Shown: piece by piece, positions 48,092 through 58,326 of the stretch
How positions within the stretch are numbered: the stretch's first letter is position 1
Layout: the number at the start of each line of letters is the position of its first letter
Source: Magnetofaba australis IT-1
GTDB taxonomy: Bacteria > Pseudomonadota > Magnetococcia > Magnetococcales > Magnetococcaceae
Direction: 5' to 3'
Length of the DNA: 64,000 nt
NCBI RefSeq assembly: GCF_002109495.1
Contig: NZ_LVJN01000020.1
Location: 36,001-100,000, forward strand
Position numbers and translations under genes: made by a program
The notes under the pieces: model-generated
Seen by the model: only the letters and a program-made list of their open reading frames with translations
What the model was told of the DNA's origin: nothing
Databases searched by the model: none

Positions 48092-49137
48092 GTGAGATCA
48101 AACTGACGGCGTTCAGCCCCGGCTCCGGTTGCGGCTGCAAAATTTCCCCCAAGGATCTGGAGGAGATTCTCTCCGGCGCGGGCGCGTTTACGGCCCCCTT
48201 TGAAGAGTTGTTGGTGGGCAATGATAGCCGTGATGACGCCGCCGTCTACGATATCGGCGGCGGACAGGCGATCATCAGCACCACCGATTTCTTCACCCCT
48301 ATCGTCAACGATCCGTTCCAGTTCGGGCAGATCGCGTCAGTCAACGCCATCTCCGATGTCTACGCCATGGGCGGCGAACCACTGATGGCCATCGGCCTGC
48401 TGGGTTGGCCGCTGAAAAAGCTCTCCAACGACATCGCCAAGCAGGTGGTGGCGGGGGCGCGCTCGGTCTGCGCCGAGGTGGGCATTCCACTGGCGGGCGG
48501 CCACAGCATCGACATCTCCGAGCCCATTTTCGGCCTCGCGGTGACGGGCCGGGTTGCGGTGGATCAGCTCAAGCGCAACGACACCGCCCAGCCGGGGGCC
48601 AAACTGTTCCTCTCCAAGCCCATCGGCGTGGGCATTCTGACCACGGCGGAGAAGAAGGGGTTGGTGTTGCCGCAGCACACCACCACGGCGGTGGAGTCCA
48701 TGACCCGTTTGAACAGCATCGGCGCCGAGTTCGGCAAAATGGCGGTGGTGCAGGCGATGACCGATGTGACCGGCTTCGGTTTGCTGGGCCATCTGGGCGA
48801 GATGTGCGCGGGTTCCAAAGTCAATGCGCGCATTGAGGCGGCCAAGGTTCCCACCATCGACGAGCTGGATTTCTATCTGGAGAAGGGCAGCACGCCGGGG
48901 GGCACGGACCGCAACTGGGCCAGTTACGGGCATCAGGTGGGGCCGATCTCCGAGCGCGGCAAGAAGATTCTGTGCGACCCGCAGACCTCGGGCGGCCTGC
49001 TCACGGCGGTGGCGCCGGAGGGTGTGGACGAGTTCCTCAAAGTGGCCAAAGAGGCGGGTTTGGAGCTGACCAGCTTCGGCGAGATTCTGCCCAGGGGCGC
49101 CGATGAGACCGGCGCGTTCATCCAAGTGGTGGAGTGA
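48088..49137 (+). CDS. selD: Selenide, water dikinase (selenophosphate synthetase)
   Basis: 349 aa PurM-like ATP enzyme. The N-terminal loop reads GSGCGCKIS with catalytic Cys15 and Lys18 (Cys form, not selenocysteine); DDAAVYDI, GGHSIDISEP and a Gly-rich C-terminus (DPQTSGGLL) follow. It makes selenophosphate from selenide and ATP. Its only selenium-using neighbour here is mnmH, so tRNA selenation is the evident use; selA/selB are not in the window. Confidence 0.95.
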   Translation: MSEIKLTAFSPGSGCGCKISPKDLEEILSGAGAFTAPFEELLVGNDSRDDAAVYDIGGGQAIISTTDFFTPIVNDPFQFGQIASVNAISDVYAMGGEPLMAIGLLGWPLKKLSNDIAKQVVAGARSVCAEVGIPLAGGHSIDISEPIFGLAVTGRVAVDQLKRNDTAQPGAKLFLSKPIGVGILTTAEKKGLVLPQHTTTAVESMTRLNSIGAEFGKMAVVQAMTDVTGFGLLGHLGEMCAGSKVNARIEAAKVPTIDELDFYLEKGSTPGGTDRNWASYGHQVGPISERGKKILCDPQTSGGLLTAVAPEGVDEFLKVAKEAGLELTSFGEILPRGADETGAFIQVVE

Positions 49138-49164
49138 CCTGCACGGGGTGAAAATGTTTGCGGG

Positions 49165-49290
49165 AAAGTGGTTGAGCTGGGGGTGACTATTGGCCTCCGG
49201 CTGGCCGGAGGCGGGGTCTGGGGGCCGCTGCCCCCAGCGGGTCCAGGGCGGCGCCCTGGCGGGGTGTGGGGCGGCGCCCCAATATCTTTA
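49165..49290 (-). repeat. Mosaic palindromic repeat with CCTCCGG variant (R9)
   Basis: Reverse copy: GGTGACTATTGG, CCTCCGGCTGGCCGGAGG in place of the CCGCCGAC palindrome, GGGGGCCGCTGCCCCC, CCAGGGCGGCGCCCTGG, GGGGCGGCGCCCC, AATATCTTTAAGC. It follows the selD stop. Confidence 0.75.
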
Positions 49291-49295
49291 AGCTT

Positions 49296-49506
49296 TAGGC
49301 CGTTTCCCCCTTGAACAGAGTTGGAGTTTGTACAGAGCCGCATGCTGAGTAGGAACCGCAAGCCAGTACAGAGGGAAACGGGGAAACGGCGGTGAGCAGG
49401 CTCCGTAGGGGCCGTCGCCCGTAGGGCGGCGAATGCAGTAAAAGCCGCCCTCCAGCACAGAGTAAAAATGTGTGTGGCAAAGGAGACGAGCAGAACGCGC
49501 CAATAA
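49296..49506. repeat. Second structured repeat family C, copy 2
   Basis: Starts GGCCGTTTCCCCC, has GGGGAAACGGCGGTGAGC, a GGGCGGCGAATGCAGTA block and GTGTGTGGCAAAGG, matching the order of the copy at 3041-3225. No gene is seen in 49138-49630. Confidence 0.6.
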
Positions 49507-49630
49507 GAATTATCTCACTTGCTAAACCGCCAATCTATTGAACATTTAGTGTAAATGAGGGAACTGGAGCGCGCGGACAAGCCCCAATAGCGTATGGTCC
49601 CCTTACTCTCCCTTATGCAGGCGTGACGCC

Positions 49631-50809
49631 ATGAGCGCCAGCTTCTACGAGCGGTTGCCGCCTCTGGCAAGATTCCGCGATATCACCGACGGCGCATCCT
49701 TCGTGGAGCCGCCTTGTGATTGGCTTATCGCGGTCTCCGACGTGCGCGGCTCCACCCAGGCCATCGAACGCGGTTTGTATCGCGAAGTGAACATGGCCGG
49801 GGCGCTCTCCATCATCGCCTTGCTGAATCTGGCCGAGAGTCGCGACCTGCCGTTTGTGTTCGGCGGCGACGGCGCCACAGTGCTGATTCCCCCGGAGCTG
49901 GCCGAAAGCGCCAAACCAGTGCTGGCGGCCACAGCGGCGCTGGTGGATCGGGTCTACCAACTGCAATTGCGTGTGGGGCTGGTTCCCATCGCCGATGTGC
50001 TGGCCGCCGGGCAGACCCTGCGCATGGCGCGGGTGGCGGTGGCCCATGGCTATCATCAGGCCATCTTCCACGGCGACGGCATGGGCTACGCCGAGGCGCT
50101 GGTCAAAGACGCGGCGCGCGGCGCGGCGTATCGCATCGATCCCCAAGAGAATTACGACATCATCGACCACTCCGGCCTGGAGTGCCGTTGGCGCGATGTG
50201 CCTTCGCCGCGCGAAGAGACGGTGAGTCTGCTAATTCAAACCCACGCCGAATCCACTGAAGCGGCCATGGCGCTATATGGCCAGACGCTGGATCGCATCG
50301 CCGCCATCTACGGCGATGAGCAGTCGCGCCATCCCATCTCCCTGAGCGGTCTAACGCTCTCTTTCTCCCCTCATCATCTGCGCCATGAGGCGCGTTTGCT
50401 GCTCAATGACGCCGCGCCGCTGAAGGTTTGGCTGCAAGGGATCAAGCTGGCGGCGATCAATCTGTTGGGGGTGTTGCTGATGGATGGCCTGACCGGCGCG
50501 CAGAGTCCGTGGCGCTTGTATAAGAGGCGCTTGCTGGAAACCTGCGATTGCCAGAAGTTCGACGGCATGTTGCGTATGGTGTTGGCCGGGACCTCGCGCC
50601 AGCGGGCGCAATTAACCAGCTATCTGGAGCAGCAGCGACGGGCGGGACAGTTGATCTACGGCGCCCACTGGTCCGACCGCGCCTTGATGACCTGTTTGAT
50701 CTTTCAACGTCATGGGCGGCATGTGCATTTTGTTGACGGCGCCGATGGCGGCTACGCCATGGCGGCCAAGCAGTTCAAGGCGCAGTTGGCGGCGTTGGGA
50801 ACGGTGTGA
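49631..50809 (+). CDS. DUF3095 protein, nucleotide-cyclase-like fold suspected
   Basis: 392 aa. The DUF3095 pattern is clear: FYERLPPLARFRDI, DWLIAVSDVRGSTQAIERG, REVNMAGALSIIALLN, LPFVFGGDGATVLIPP. The DVRGST and FGGDGA blocks resemble the metal-binding and hairpin motifs of class III cyclase or GGDEF palm domains (inference). Later parts carry CRWRDVPS and a Cys-Asp-Cys near 301. Function unproven. ATG 49631 lies after repeat DNA. Single gene. Confidence 0.82.
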   Translation: MSASFYERLPPLARFRDITDGASFVEPPCDWLIAVSDVRGSTQAIERGLYREVNMAGALSIIALLNLAESRDLPFVFGGDGATVLIPPELAESAKPVLAATAALVDRVYQLQLRVGLVPIADVLAAGQTLRMARVAVAHGYHQAIFHGDGMGYAEALVKDAARGAAYRIDPQENYDIIDHSGLECRWRDVPSPREETVSLLIQTHAESTEAAMALYGQTLDRIAAIYGDEQSRHPISLSGLTLSFSPHHLRHEARLLLNDAAPLKVWLQGIKLAAINLLGVLLMDGLTGAQSPWRLYKRRLLETCDCQKFDGMLRMVLAGTSRQRAQLTSYLEQQRRAGQLIYGAHWSDRALMTCLIFQRHGRHVHFVDGADGGYAMAAKQFKAQLAALGTV

Positions 50810-50939
50810 CGTTTTTGTGGCGGATTCAAAAAATAGATGATGGACGCATTGCCCGGCTTTTGGCAAAATCCCGTGCGTGGCGCACGCCACGATTTGGCGA
50901 AATTCCCAATCTCCTCTATTTTGAATAAGGATCTACACA

Positions 50940-51401
50940 ATGAAAAAATGGGGTCGAATTCTGGCTGTGGCCGCTCTGATGATCAGCGGCGCGTCCGCCG
51001 CCAACGCCAGCGACATGGCTACGCCTGAAGAAGCCAAGGAGCTGACCATCAAAGCCATGGCGCTGGTGGAGAGCCAAGGCAAGGACGCGGCGTTTAAAGC
51101 GTTTGCCCAAGAGGGCGGCGAATTTCTGCCCAAAGACCTCTATATGTTCTGCATGGATCTGGAAGGGGTGATGACCTTCCACGCCAAGAAGCCGCAACTG
51201 GCCGGTAAGAACCTGATGAGCTTCAACAAATATGGCGACATGCTGTTCAAGGATATGATCGACAAGGCTAAAGCCGATGGCGAAGGTTGGGTCAACTACA
51301 AGTGGCCCTACCCCGGCAGCGAAGAGATCCGCGAGAAGGCCAGCTACATCAAGACCGACGCGGCCAAATCCTTCTTCTGCGGAGCCGGCGCTTATAAATA
51401 A
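50940..51401 (+). CDS. Secreted single-Cache-domain protein
   Basis: 153 aa. A signal peptide (RILAVAALMISGASAANA) is followed by a complete sCache_2-type domain: YMFCMDLEGVMTFHAKKPQLAGKNLMSF, GDMLFKDMID, GEGWVNYKWPYPGS, KTDAAKSFFCGAGAYK. Cache domains bind small ligands in chemoreceptors and kinases; here the domain is free and periplasmic, and could present a ligand to a receptor (inference). Cys in FCMD and FFCG could form a disulfide. AAGGA precedes ATG 50940. A strong terminator follows. Confidence 0.87.
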   Translation: MKKWGRILAVAALMISGASAANASDMATPEEAKELTIKAMALVESQGKDAAFKAFAQEGGEFLPKDLYMFCMDLEGVMTFHAKKPQLAGKNLMSFNKYGDMLFKDMIDKAKADGEGWVNYKWPYPGSEEIREKASYIKTDAAKSFFCGAGAYK

Positions 51402-51429
51402 GCCCTGACGCTGACGCAGGATGTCTATA

Positions 51430-51456
51430 GGGGAGCCAGTTGGCTCCCCTTTTTTT
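51430..51456 (+). terminator. Intrinsic terminator
   Basis: GGGGAGCCA-GT-TGGCTCCCC followed by seven T, 28 bases after the Cache-protein stop. Confidence 0.93.
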
Positions 51457-51532
51457 GCGCTGGGCATTCCCGTTATGTGGAAACTGGATTTCTCTATTGT
51501 CAGTTGAAATCAGAATCGGACAGTTTGGGTAT

Positions 51533-51725
51533 TGGTCACGAAAGATATCGAGGGCTACGCCCTCGAGCTCCCAAAGTCAAAATCCAAACCGTGGGGCGCC
51601 GCCCCACACCCCGCTGGGGGCGCGGCCCCCAGGCCCCGCCGCCGACTGGTCGGCGGCCAATAGTCAGCGCAAGATCAACCTGCGTCACGCAAACATTGAA
51701 CGCTCTGTGCTGGTTTGATTCTGTC
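51533..51725 (+). repeat. Mosaic palindromic repeat, family A (R10)
   Basis: Forward copy: GATATCGAGGGCTACGCCC, GTGGGGCGCCGCCCCAC, GGGGGCGCGGCCCCC, the CCGCCGACTGGTCGGCGG palindrome, CTGCGTCACGCAAACATT, GAACGCTCTGTGCTGGTTTG. Very similar to R11 in the same orientation 1.27 kb downstream. Confidence 0.88.
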
Positions 51726-51749
51726 TGGCCATTACTGAAACGATAGGTC

Positions 51750-52469
51750 ATGAAAATCACTCTTTTCATTCGTGTCGGAATTACTGGACTCCTGGCGGCG
51801 GCAGCGTTAGGCGCTGTTTATCGCGCTTCAGCGCCGCCCATGAGCCAGCCGCTCGGAGATGGGAATGCCGCAGCGTGCGCGATTCTGTTCGGCGCCTCGG
51901 GTATGGGCGGGGGTTATTTAACCAGCATGGCCGATGCGCTGGAAGCGGCGGGCGTGGGCGGTGTGGCCATTGCCGACCCGGCGCGTTGGTCGCGCCAAAG
52001 TTTGTTGCTCGATGGTCTCTCCGCCGCGCTGCAACGCAATCGTGACGCCATCAATTCCCAACTCCCCGTGCGCCCGGATCGATGTGATCAGGTCAATCTG
52101 ATCGGCTACTCCTATGGCGGCGTGGTCGCGGCGCAGGCGGCGCTGGACTTGGCCGATGGCGGGGCGAGGGTGGAGCATCTGATTTTGTTGGCCACGCCGC
52201 TCTCCGCTGATCTATTGCAGCAGGCGCGTCGTCATCCCAACATTCGTCAGACCCAGGTGATGGACTTGGTCGAGTATGGCGACCCCCTGTTTGCGGGGAT
52301 GTCATGGCCGCGACTGCTGGCCAGTGCGCCGACGCTTCTCTGGCAGTTCTGGCTCTTTGATCGGTTTGCCCAGGCGGTGGGCCACTACGCCTATGCCGAT
52401 GATTTACCCTCGGTGCGCGCTCGGCATCGCGCATGGTCGCGGCGGCTGGTCGCGCAGGGGGTGCGCTGA
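51750..52469 (+). CDS. Alpha/beta hydrolase-like protein, membrane-anchored or secreted
   Basis: 239 aa. An N-terminal hydrophobic segment (GITGLLAAAALGAVYRA) suggests a signal or anchor. The core has FGASGMGGGY (possible oxyanion loop), the nucleophile elbow GYSYGG, then LLATPLS and a GHYAY His near the C-terminus, consistent with a Ser-Asp-His lipase or esterase fold. Substrate unknown. It starts 24 bases after repeat R10 and overlaps the next gene by one base (TGATG), forming a two-gene cassette between direct repeats. Confidence 0.75.
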   Translation: MKITLFIRVGITGLLAAAALGAVYRASAPPMSQPLGDGNAAACAILFGASGMGGGYLTSMADALEAAGVGGVAIADPARWSRQSLLLDGLSAALQRNRDAINSQLPVRPDRCDQVNLIGYSYGGVVAAQAALDLADGGARVEHLILLATPLSADLLQQARRHPNIRQTQVMDLVEYGDPLFAGMSWPRLLASAPTLLWQFWLFDRFAQAVGHYAYADDLPSVRARHRAWSRRLVAQGVR

Positions 52470-52783
52470 TGCTCCGCGCGATGTTTGGGTGGCTCTGCTA
52501 TGGCGTGGCGCTGCTCTTGGCCGTGCAACCGCCGCTACACAATTTGGCCGCTGTCGCCCGCCATGGCGTCGCGCGGGATTTGACCCCCTCCCTGGGTATT
52601 GAGGCCAGTTGGTTGTTTGGCGCGCTCTATTTGCTGGCGGCGGCGGGAAGTCTGCTGTTGGCTCAGCGCACTTTGCACAGTGGCTTGCCCAGTTGGGCGC
52701 GGCGTGTCTGGATCATCGTGGCGACCGGGGCGCTGCTGCATCTGCTCCACTATCACGGCGCTGTTGCGGGGTGGTGGTCGTGA
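52469..52783 (+). CDS. Small membrane protein, about three transmembrane segments
   Basis: 104 aa, not recognised. Hydrophobic stretches at about 4-20, 46-64 and 78-95 (ASWLFGALYLLAAAGSLLL, VWIIVATGALLHLLHY), with His and Trp at the C-terminus (HYHGAVAGWWS). The start ATG shares a base with the hydrolase stop, so translation is coupled. A membrane partner of the hydrolase is a reasonable guess only. Confidence 0.7.
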   Translation: MLRAMFGWLCYGVALLLAVQPPLHNLAAVARHGVARDLTPSLGIEASWLFGALYLLAAAGSLLLAQRTLHSGLPSWARRVWIIVATGALLHLLHYHGAVAGWWS

Positions 52784-52799
52784 TGCGGATTGAACATTT

Positions 52800-53000
52800 T
52801 TGATTTTGGAAATGGAAGATATCGAGGGCTTTGCCCTCGAGCTCCCAACTTCCACACCGTGGGGCTCTGCCCCACGCCCCGCTGGGGGCGCGGCCCCCAG
52901 GCCCCGCCGCCGACCAGTCGGCGGCCAATAGTCAACGCAAGATCAACCTGCGTCACGCAAACATTGAACGCTCTGTGCTGGTTTGGCTTCGTATGGCTTT
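52800..53000 (+). repeat. Mosaic palindromic repeat, family A (R11)
   Basis: Forward copy: GATATCGAGGGCTTTGCCC, GTGGGGCTCTGCCCCAC, GGGGGCGCGGCCCCC, the CCGCCGACCAGTCGGCGG palindrome, CTGCGTCACGCAAACATT, GAACGCTCTGTGCTGGTTTG. It lies 130 bases upstream of clpB; sequence between is AT-richer and may hold its promoter. Confidence 0.88.
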
Positions 53001-53131
53001 ATTCACCACGATTGACGCAGAAATTAAATCCACCCACATGCTATGCCCCTTGTAATTCCCATCTCCCATGCCCATCTGATGTTTGGCCGGGCAGTGGTCC
53101 GGCCTGTTGTTATGCAATCAGGAGCAAAACC

Positions 53132-55711
53132 ATGCGGCAGGATCGTTTGACGGAAAAATCGACCGAGGCGCTTAACCAAGCAGTGGGCTTGGCCGCCTCC
53201 ATGGACCATCAACAGGTGGAGCCCGAGCATCTGCTCTCGGCCCTGGTGGGACAAAAAGAGGGGCTCACCCGACCGTTGCTGGAGCGTAGCGGCGTCGACG
53301 CCGACGCCATCGCCCGCGAGTGTATGGCGATTCTGGATAAACAGCCCCGCGTCACCGGCTCGGCGGCGCAGACCGTGCCGTCGCGGCGCTTGCAGAGTCT
53401 GTGGACCCACGCCGAGAAGATCGCCGAGGGGATGCGCGATGAGTACGTCTCTACCGAACACTTTCTGCTGGCCATGGCGCAGAAGGGCGATGGCGAGCTG
53501 GCGGCGCTGTTCAAGCGTCACAACATAACGGAAAAAAAACTGCTGGAGACGCTCAAATCCCTGCGCGGCGGCCAGCGGGTCACCAGTCAAGACCCCGAAG
53601 GAACCTTCGATGCGTTGGAAAAATACGCCCGCGATCTGACCGCGCTGGCGCGCCAGGGTAAGCTCGACCCGGTGATCGGTCGCGACGAGGAGGTGCGTCG
53701 CGCCATCCAAGTCCTGTCGCGCCGCACCAAGAACAATCCGGTGCTCATCGGCGAACCCGGCGTGGGCAAAACCGCCATCGTCGAAGGGCTGGCGCTGCGC
53801 ATCGAACGCGGCGATGTGCCCGACTCCCTGCGCGGCGTGCGCCTGGCGGCGCTGGATATGGGCGCCCTCATCGCCGGGGCCAAATATCGCGGCGAGTTCG
53901 AAGAGCGTTTGAAAGCGGTCCTCAAAGAGGTGGAGCAGGCCGACGGCCAGATCATTCTGTTCATCGACGAGATGCACACCCTGGTGGGGGCGGGCAAAAC
54001 CGATGGCGCCATGGACGCCTCCAACCTGCTCAAACCGGCGTTGGCGCGGGGTGATTTGCACTGTGTGGGCGCCACCACCCTCAACGAATATCGCAAATAT
54101 GTGGAGAAGGATCCGGCCCTGGAGCGGCGCTTCCAGCCGGTGCAGGTGGGCGAGCCCAGTGTGGAGGGGACCATCTCCATTCTGCGCGGCATCAAGGAGA
54201 AGTACGAAGTCCACCACGGCGTGCGCATCACCGACGGGGCCATCGTCGCCGCCGCCACGCTGTCGGACCGCTATATCAATGATCGCTTTCTGCCCGACAA
54301 GGCTATCGACCTGGTGGATGAGGCCGCCGCGCGCATTCGCATGGCCATCACCTCCAAGCCCCAGGCCATCGATGAGGCCGACCGCGCCATTCTGCAACTG
54401 GAGATCGAACGCGCGGCCCTGGCCAAGGAGGAGGATCACGCCTCCCGCGAGCGCCTGAGTCGCATCGAGGCGGAGTTGGCCGACCTCAAGGAGACCTCGG
54501 CGCAACTGACCGCCCGCTGGAAGCAGGAGAAAGAGGCCATCGACGCGGTGAGCCAGCTCAAGGAGAAGCTGGACGCCAGCCGCATTGAGCTGGAGCAGGC
54601 CGAGCGTGCAGGCAACCTGGAAGCGGCCGGGAAATTGCGTTACGGCGTGATTCCGGATTTGGAGAAAAAGCTCGCTGAATCCGAGGTTTTGGCCGAGCAG
54701 AGTCGCGAAACGACGCTGCTGCGCGAAGTGGTGGACGCCGAGGAGATTGCGCAGATTGTCAGCCGCTGGAGCGGGGTGCCGGTGTCGCGCATGCTCGAAG
54801 GCGAAAAAGAGAAATTATTGCAGATGGAGGCGCGTCTGCGCGAGCGGGTGGTGGGTCAGGACGAAGCGCTGGCGGCGGTGGCCAAAGCGGTGCGTCGCGC
54901 CCGCGCCGGGTTGCAGGATCCCAACCGCCCCATTGGCTCGTTCCTGTTCCTCGGCCCCACCGGCGTGGGCAAGACCGAGCTGACCAAGGCGCTGGCGGCG
55001 TTCCTGTTCGACGATGACAGCGCCATGGTGCGCATCGACATGTCCGAGTACATGGAGAAGCACGCGGTGTCGCGTCTGATCGGCGCGCCGCCGGGCTACG
55101 TGGGCTATGACGAAGGCGGCCAGCTCACCGAGGCAGTGCGGCGGCGGCCCTATTCAGTGGTGTTGCTTGATGAGGTGGAGAAGGCGCACCCGGATGTGTT
55201 CAACACCTTGCTACAAGTACTCGATGAAGGGCGTCTCACCGACGGCCAGGGGCGCACGGTGGACTTCAAGAACACCGTGCTGGTGATGACCTCCAACATC
55301 GGCTCGGAGTTTATCGAAGCCTTTACCGACGAGACCCAGTACAGCCAGATGCGCGAGCAGGTGATGACCTCGCTGCGCGGGCGCTTCCGCCCCGAATTTC
55401 TCAACCGGGTGGATGAGACCATCATTTTCCACCGCTTGAGTCGGGCGCACATGGACGCCATTGTGGAGATTCAACTGGATCGGCTGCGTGCGCTGCTGGC
55501 GGATCGCAAAATCACCCTGAGCCTCACCGATGAGGCGCGCAACGCCCTGGCCGATGAGGGGTATGACCCGGTCTATGGCGCGCGGCCCCTCAAGCGGGTG
55601 CTGCAGCGGCGGGTGCAGGACGCGCTGGCGGAGAAACTGCTGGCGGGCGAGATCGCCGATGGACAGGCGGTCACTGTGGCGCTGGGGGCGGATGGCTTCC
55701 TCCTTACCTGA
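53132..55711 (+). CDS. clpB: ATP-dependent disaggregase ClpB
   Basis: 859 aa, standard length. An N-terminal substrate domain, AAA1 with Walker [10 protein letters not shown] and Walker [11 protein letters not shown], a long coiled-coil M domain (about 405-525; [21 protein letters not shown] region), AAA2 with [10 protein letters not shown] and [12 protein letters not shown], and a C-terminal D2-small domain. It extracts proteins from aggregates with DnaK. ATG 53132 has AGGAG 8 bases upstream; the open frame continues upstream through the repeat. No sigma-32-like promoter or CIRCE element was identified. Confidence 0.97.
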   Translation: MRQDRLTEKSTEALNQAVGLAASMDHQQVEPEHLLSALVGQKEGLTRPLLERSGVDADAIARECMAILDKQPRVTGSAAQTVPSRRLQSLWTHAEKIAEGMRDEYVSTEHFLLAMAQKGDGELAALFKRHNITEKKLLETLKSLRGGQRVTSQDPEGTFDALEKYARDLTALARQGKLDPVIGRDEEVRRAIQVLSRRTKNNPVLIGEPGVGKTAIVEGLALRIERGDVPDSLRGVRLAALDMGALIAGAKYRGEFEERLKAVLKEVEQADGQIILFIDEMHTLVGAGKTDGAMDASNLLKPALARGDLHCVGATTLNEYRKYVEKDPALERRFQPVQVGEPSVEGTISILRGIKEKYEVHHGVRITDGAIVAAATLSDRYINDRFLPDKAIDLVDEAAARIRMAITSKPQAIDEADRAILQLEIERAALAKEEDHASRERLSRIEAELADLKETSAQLTARWKQEKEAIDAVSQLKEKLDASRIELEQAERAGNLEAAGKLRYGVIPDLEKKLAESEVLAEQSRETTLLREVVDAEEIAQIVSRWSGVPVSRMLEGEKEKLLQMEARLRERVVGQDEALAAVAKAVRRARAGLQDPNRPIGSFLFLGPTGVGKTELTKALAAFLFDDDSAMVRIDMSEYMEKHAVSRLIGAPPGYVGYDEGGQLTEAVRRRPYSVVLLDEVEKAHPDVFNTLLQVLDEGRLTDGQGRTVDFKNTVLVMTSNIGSEFIEAFTDETQYSQMREQVMTSLRGRFRPEFLNRVDETIIFHRLSRAHMDAIVEIQLDRLRALLADRKITLSLTDEARNALADEGYDPVYGARPLKRVLQRRVQDALAEKLLAGEIADGQAVTVALGADGFLLT

Positions 55712-55740
55712 CGTTTGCCGATATGTAAGAGCAGTCGTGG

Positions 55741-55770
55741 GAGAGTATGGGGGCAACCCCATACTCTCTT
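55741..55770 (+). terminator. Terminator-like hairpin after clpB
   Basis: GAGAGTATGGGG (55741-55752), loop GCAA, then CCCCATACTCTC (55757-55768), a perfect 12-bp stem with a short TT tail. The rest of 55770-56194 is AT-rich without a gene and probably holds the promoter of the next chemoreceptor. Confidence 0.75.
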
Positions 55771-56194
55771 CCGGCTGTGTACGGAAGCACGCCGCGCCGA
55801 CCTCATCAACGTAAACCCGGCGCTAATCCCATTTACGTCAACGCTGCTCCTTCCTGTAGAAAAATCACTAAGATATTGTTCTTGGTTGTCAAATGTTGCC
55901 GTCATGGTGACGAAATTTGTTGCCGAGAAGGCGCCGTTTTGATATCAAATAGTACAGGTTAATATATGTAATACAACCCTGGAACGTCGCCGACCCTGCG
56001 CGCTGAATTCAGGCGATAATAGCTAATATGCCGTATTTTCCATGTTTTACGTAGGTTGTATAGAAATCTCTCTGCTTTGAGTTAGCACGCACCCGTTCTC
56101 AAATTTGGACAGTTTTCCCCTCTTCGCTTAATTGGACGCGGCTTTGTTGGTTTGATGAAGCCCGGTAGCTGATTTTCTTGTAAGGAATCAACTC

Positions 56195-58297
56195 ATGCAC
56201 TGGTTATCCAAGGTCAAACTCCGCACAAAAATTCTCGGTTTGGTTGGCTTGCTCCTTCTGCTGATGGTGTTGCTGGGTGGTGCCGCGCAGTTGAAAATGC
56301 GTCAAATTGGCAGTGAATTGACCGCTATCGCCCATAAGGACATCCCGCTTTCCGAGGCGATGAAAAATGTGGAGGTCGCCTATCTGAATCAGTTGATCGA
56401 ATTGGAGCGCAGCATGCGCCTGGGCGGCTTTCCTCTGGGCGAGGACGCTGGCGCCCGTTTTCAGCAGTCGCTCCAGATTATCGGCCAATACGACCAGCAT
56501 GTGGATCAATCGCTGAACCACGCCAAGGAGATTGCGCAACAGGGCGCGCAGACGGCGCAGAGCCTGGAGGAGCGGGCGCAGTTCGAGAAATTCCTGAGCC
56601 AATTGGAGACTCTGGGCAGTCAACACGCCAAACTCAACGCCCATATCCATGAGATTCTCGACTCTTTGGCCAAGCCCGAGGCCAACCCTGCTGCGGGAGC
56701 GGACAAATCGGTGGAGCGGGAATCTCAAGAGCTGGAGAGCCGTCTGCATGAGATCGATAGCGCGCTGGAGTCCTTCACCACTGAGGCGGTGACGCGCGCC
56801 GAGAACGATGAGCATACCGCGGAGACCACCCTGATTGTGGTGAGTCTGATCTCCATCGGCATCGGCCTGATGGCGGGCTATGTGCTGGCCAATAATGTGC
56901 GGCGCCAACTGGGGTGTGAGCCGCATCAGATCGCCCACGTGGCGTGTGAAATCGCGCGCGGCAATCTGACCGTGGATCTGGACGCCATCTCCAAGCAGGA
57001 TGAAGGCGCCTTTGGCGCTTTGCGCGCCATGACCCGTTCATTGGTGGAGATTTTCTCCGATCTCAATCACAAAGCCGCAGAGATTCACAAATCGTCGACT
57101 CTGTTGAACAAGCTCGCCCATGGCGTCTCCGACAACGCCCAGGAGCTGGACCAACAGGGCCAAAAGATCGCCTCCGGCGCGCAGGTGATTGATGTCAAAC
57201 TTCAGGATATCAATGACTCCTCCAGCACCATGAGTTGGGAGATGGAGCGCGTCTCTCTCAATGCGCAATCGGCTAGCGGCGATATGACCACCATCTCCGC
57301 CGCCGCCGAAGAGGCCAATATCAATCTCTCCACGGTGGCCTCCGCCGCCGAACAGTTCAGCGTCAACATGCGCCATCTCAATGAAGGCAGTGACAACACT
57401 TACCGCTCGGTCAATTCGGTTTCGCAAACCGTCGGCGGCGTGAGTGCGGGCATTCGCGACGTGGCGCAGAGCTGCGAGGATGCGGTGCGCGAGTCGGTGG
57501 TGGCGGACGCCAGCGTAACCCAGGCGCGCAAGCAGATGGCCAAGTTGGTCACCACTGCCGAAGAGATTGGGCATGTGGCCGATTTGATCAACAGCGTGGC
57601 CGAACAGACCAACATGTTGGCGCTCAACGCCAGTATTGAGGCCGCTGGCGCCGGCGAGGCCGGCAAAGGCTTCGCCGTGGTGGCCAATGAGGTCAAGGCG
57701 CTGGCGCGGCAAACCGGGGAGGCCACGGAGTTGATCTCCGAGCAGATCCACACTATCCAAAATGGCGCCAGCTCCGCCAACCAGGCCACCGCCGAGGTGA
57801 CGCGGGTGATCGCCATTCTCAATAGTTTGATTCATGATATTCAACACGCCATGGTGGAGCAGAACCACGCCATGGATGAGATCGCCCAGGCCATGGCGGC
57901 GGTTAAGCAGGTGAGCCAGCACATGACGCAGCAGGTGGCCGAGGCCAATGAGGGCGCCAGCGAAGTCTCCCGCAGCGCGCAGGAGGTCTCCACCGGCGTG
58001 GGCGAAGTGACCCAGAGCGTGGGCAACTCCTCGACCCTGGTTGCGCAGATGGCCGAGCGGGTGGAGAACGCCTACGCCAAAACCCAGGCCATCGCCAAGA
58101 GCATTGAGCAGACCACGGAAGCGTCATCTGATATGGTGCGCGGGGCCGAGCAGATCACTGGCGTGGCCTCCGGGTTGAAGGGCATGAGCGTGAATTTGAA
58201 CCAGCAGTCCGATGCGTTCTCGCTCATGTCGAAAAACCTGCAGGAGATGTTGGCCGGGTTCAGGCTGCCCAACGCGGCCGCGCGCAGCGCTGCTTGA
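56195..58297 (+). CDS. Methyl-accepting chemotaxis protein
   Basis: 700 aa. TM1 at about 10-31, a helical periplasmic sensor (about 32-205) with many Gln and Glu, TM2 at about 207-230 ([20 protein letters not shown]), HAMP, and a cytoplasmic hairpin with the tip [19 protein letters not shown] near residue 482. No CheR-binding pentapeptide at the C-terminus (NAAARSAA). Ligand unknown. AAGGA lies 9 bases before the ATG. Followed closely by the NADAR gene. Confidence 0.93.
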   Translation: MHWLSKVKLRTKILGLVGLLLLLMVLLGGAAQLKMRQIGSELTAIAHKDIPLSEAMKNVEVAYLNQLIELERSMRLGGFPLGEDAGARFQQSLQIIGQYDQHVDQSLNHAKEIAQQGAQTAQSLEERAQFEKFLSQLETLGSQHAKLNAHIHEILDSLAKPEANPAAGADKSVERESQELESRLHEIDSALESFTTEAVTRAENDEHTAETTLIVVSLISIGIGLMAGYVLANNVRRQLGCEPHQIAHVACEIARGNLTVDLDAISKQDEGAFGALRAMTRSLVEIFSDLNHKAAEIHKSSTLLNKLAHGVSDNAQELDQQGQKIASGAQVIDVKLQDINDSSSTMSWEMERVSLNAQSASGDMTTISAAAEEANINLSTVASAAEQFSVNMRHLNEGSDNTYRSVNSVSQTVGGVSAGIRDVAQSCEDAVRESVVADASVTQARKQMAKLVTTAEEIGHVADLINSVAEQTNMLALNASIEAAGAGEAGKGFAVVANEVKALARQTGEATELISEQIHTIQNGASSANQATAEVTRVIAILNSLIHDIQHAMVEQNHAMDEIAQAMAAVKQVSQHMTQQVAEANEGASEVSRSAQEVSTGVGEVTQSVGNSSTLVAQMAERVENAYAKTQAIAKSIEQTTEASSDMVRGAEQITGVASGLKGMSVNLNQQSDAFSLMSKNLQEMLAGFRLPNAAARSAA

Positions 58298-58326
58298 TTC
58301 TAAAACTCTCTGAAATCGAGTCGCTT

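Noticed and set aside
48088..48140. Selenocysteine in SelD
   Set aside because: The catalytic position is an ordinary Cys codon in GSGCGCK and there is no in-frame TGA.
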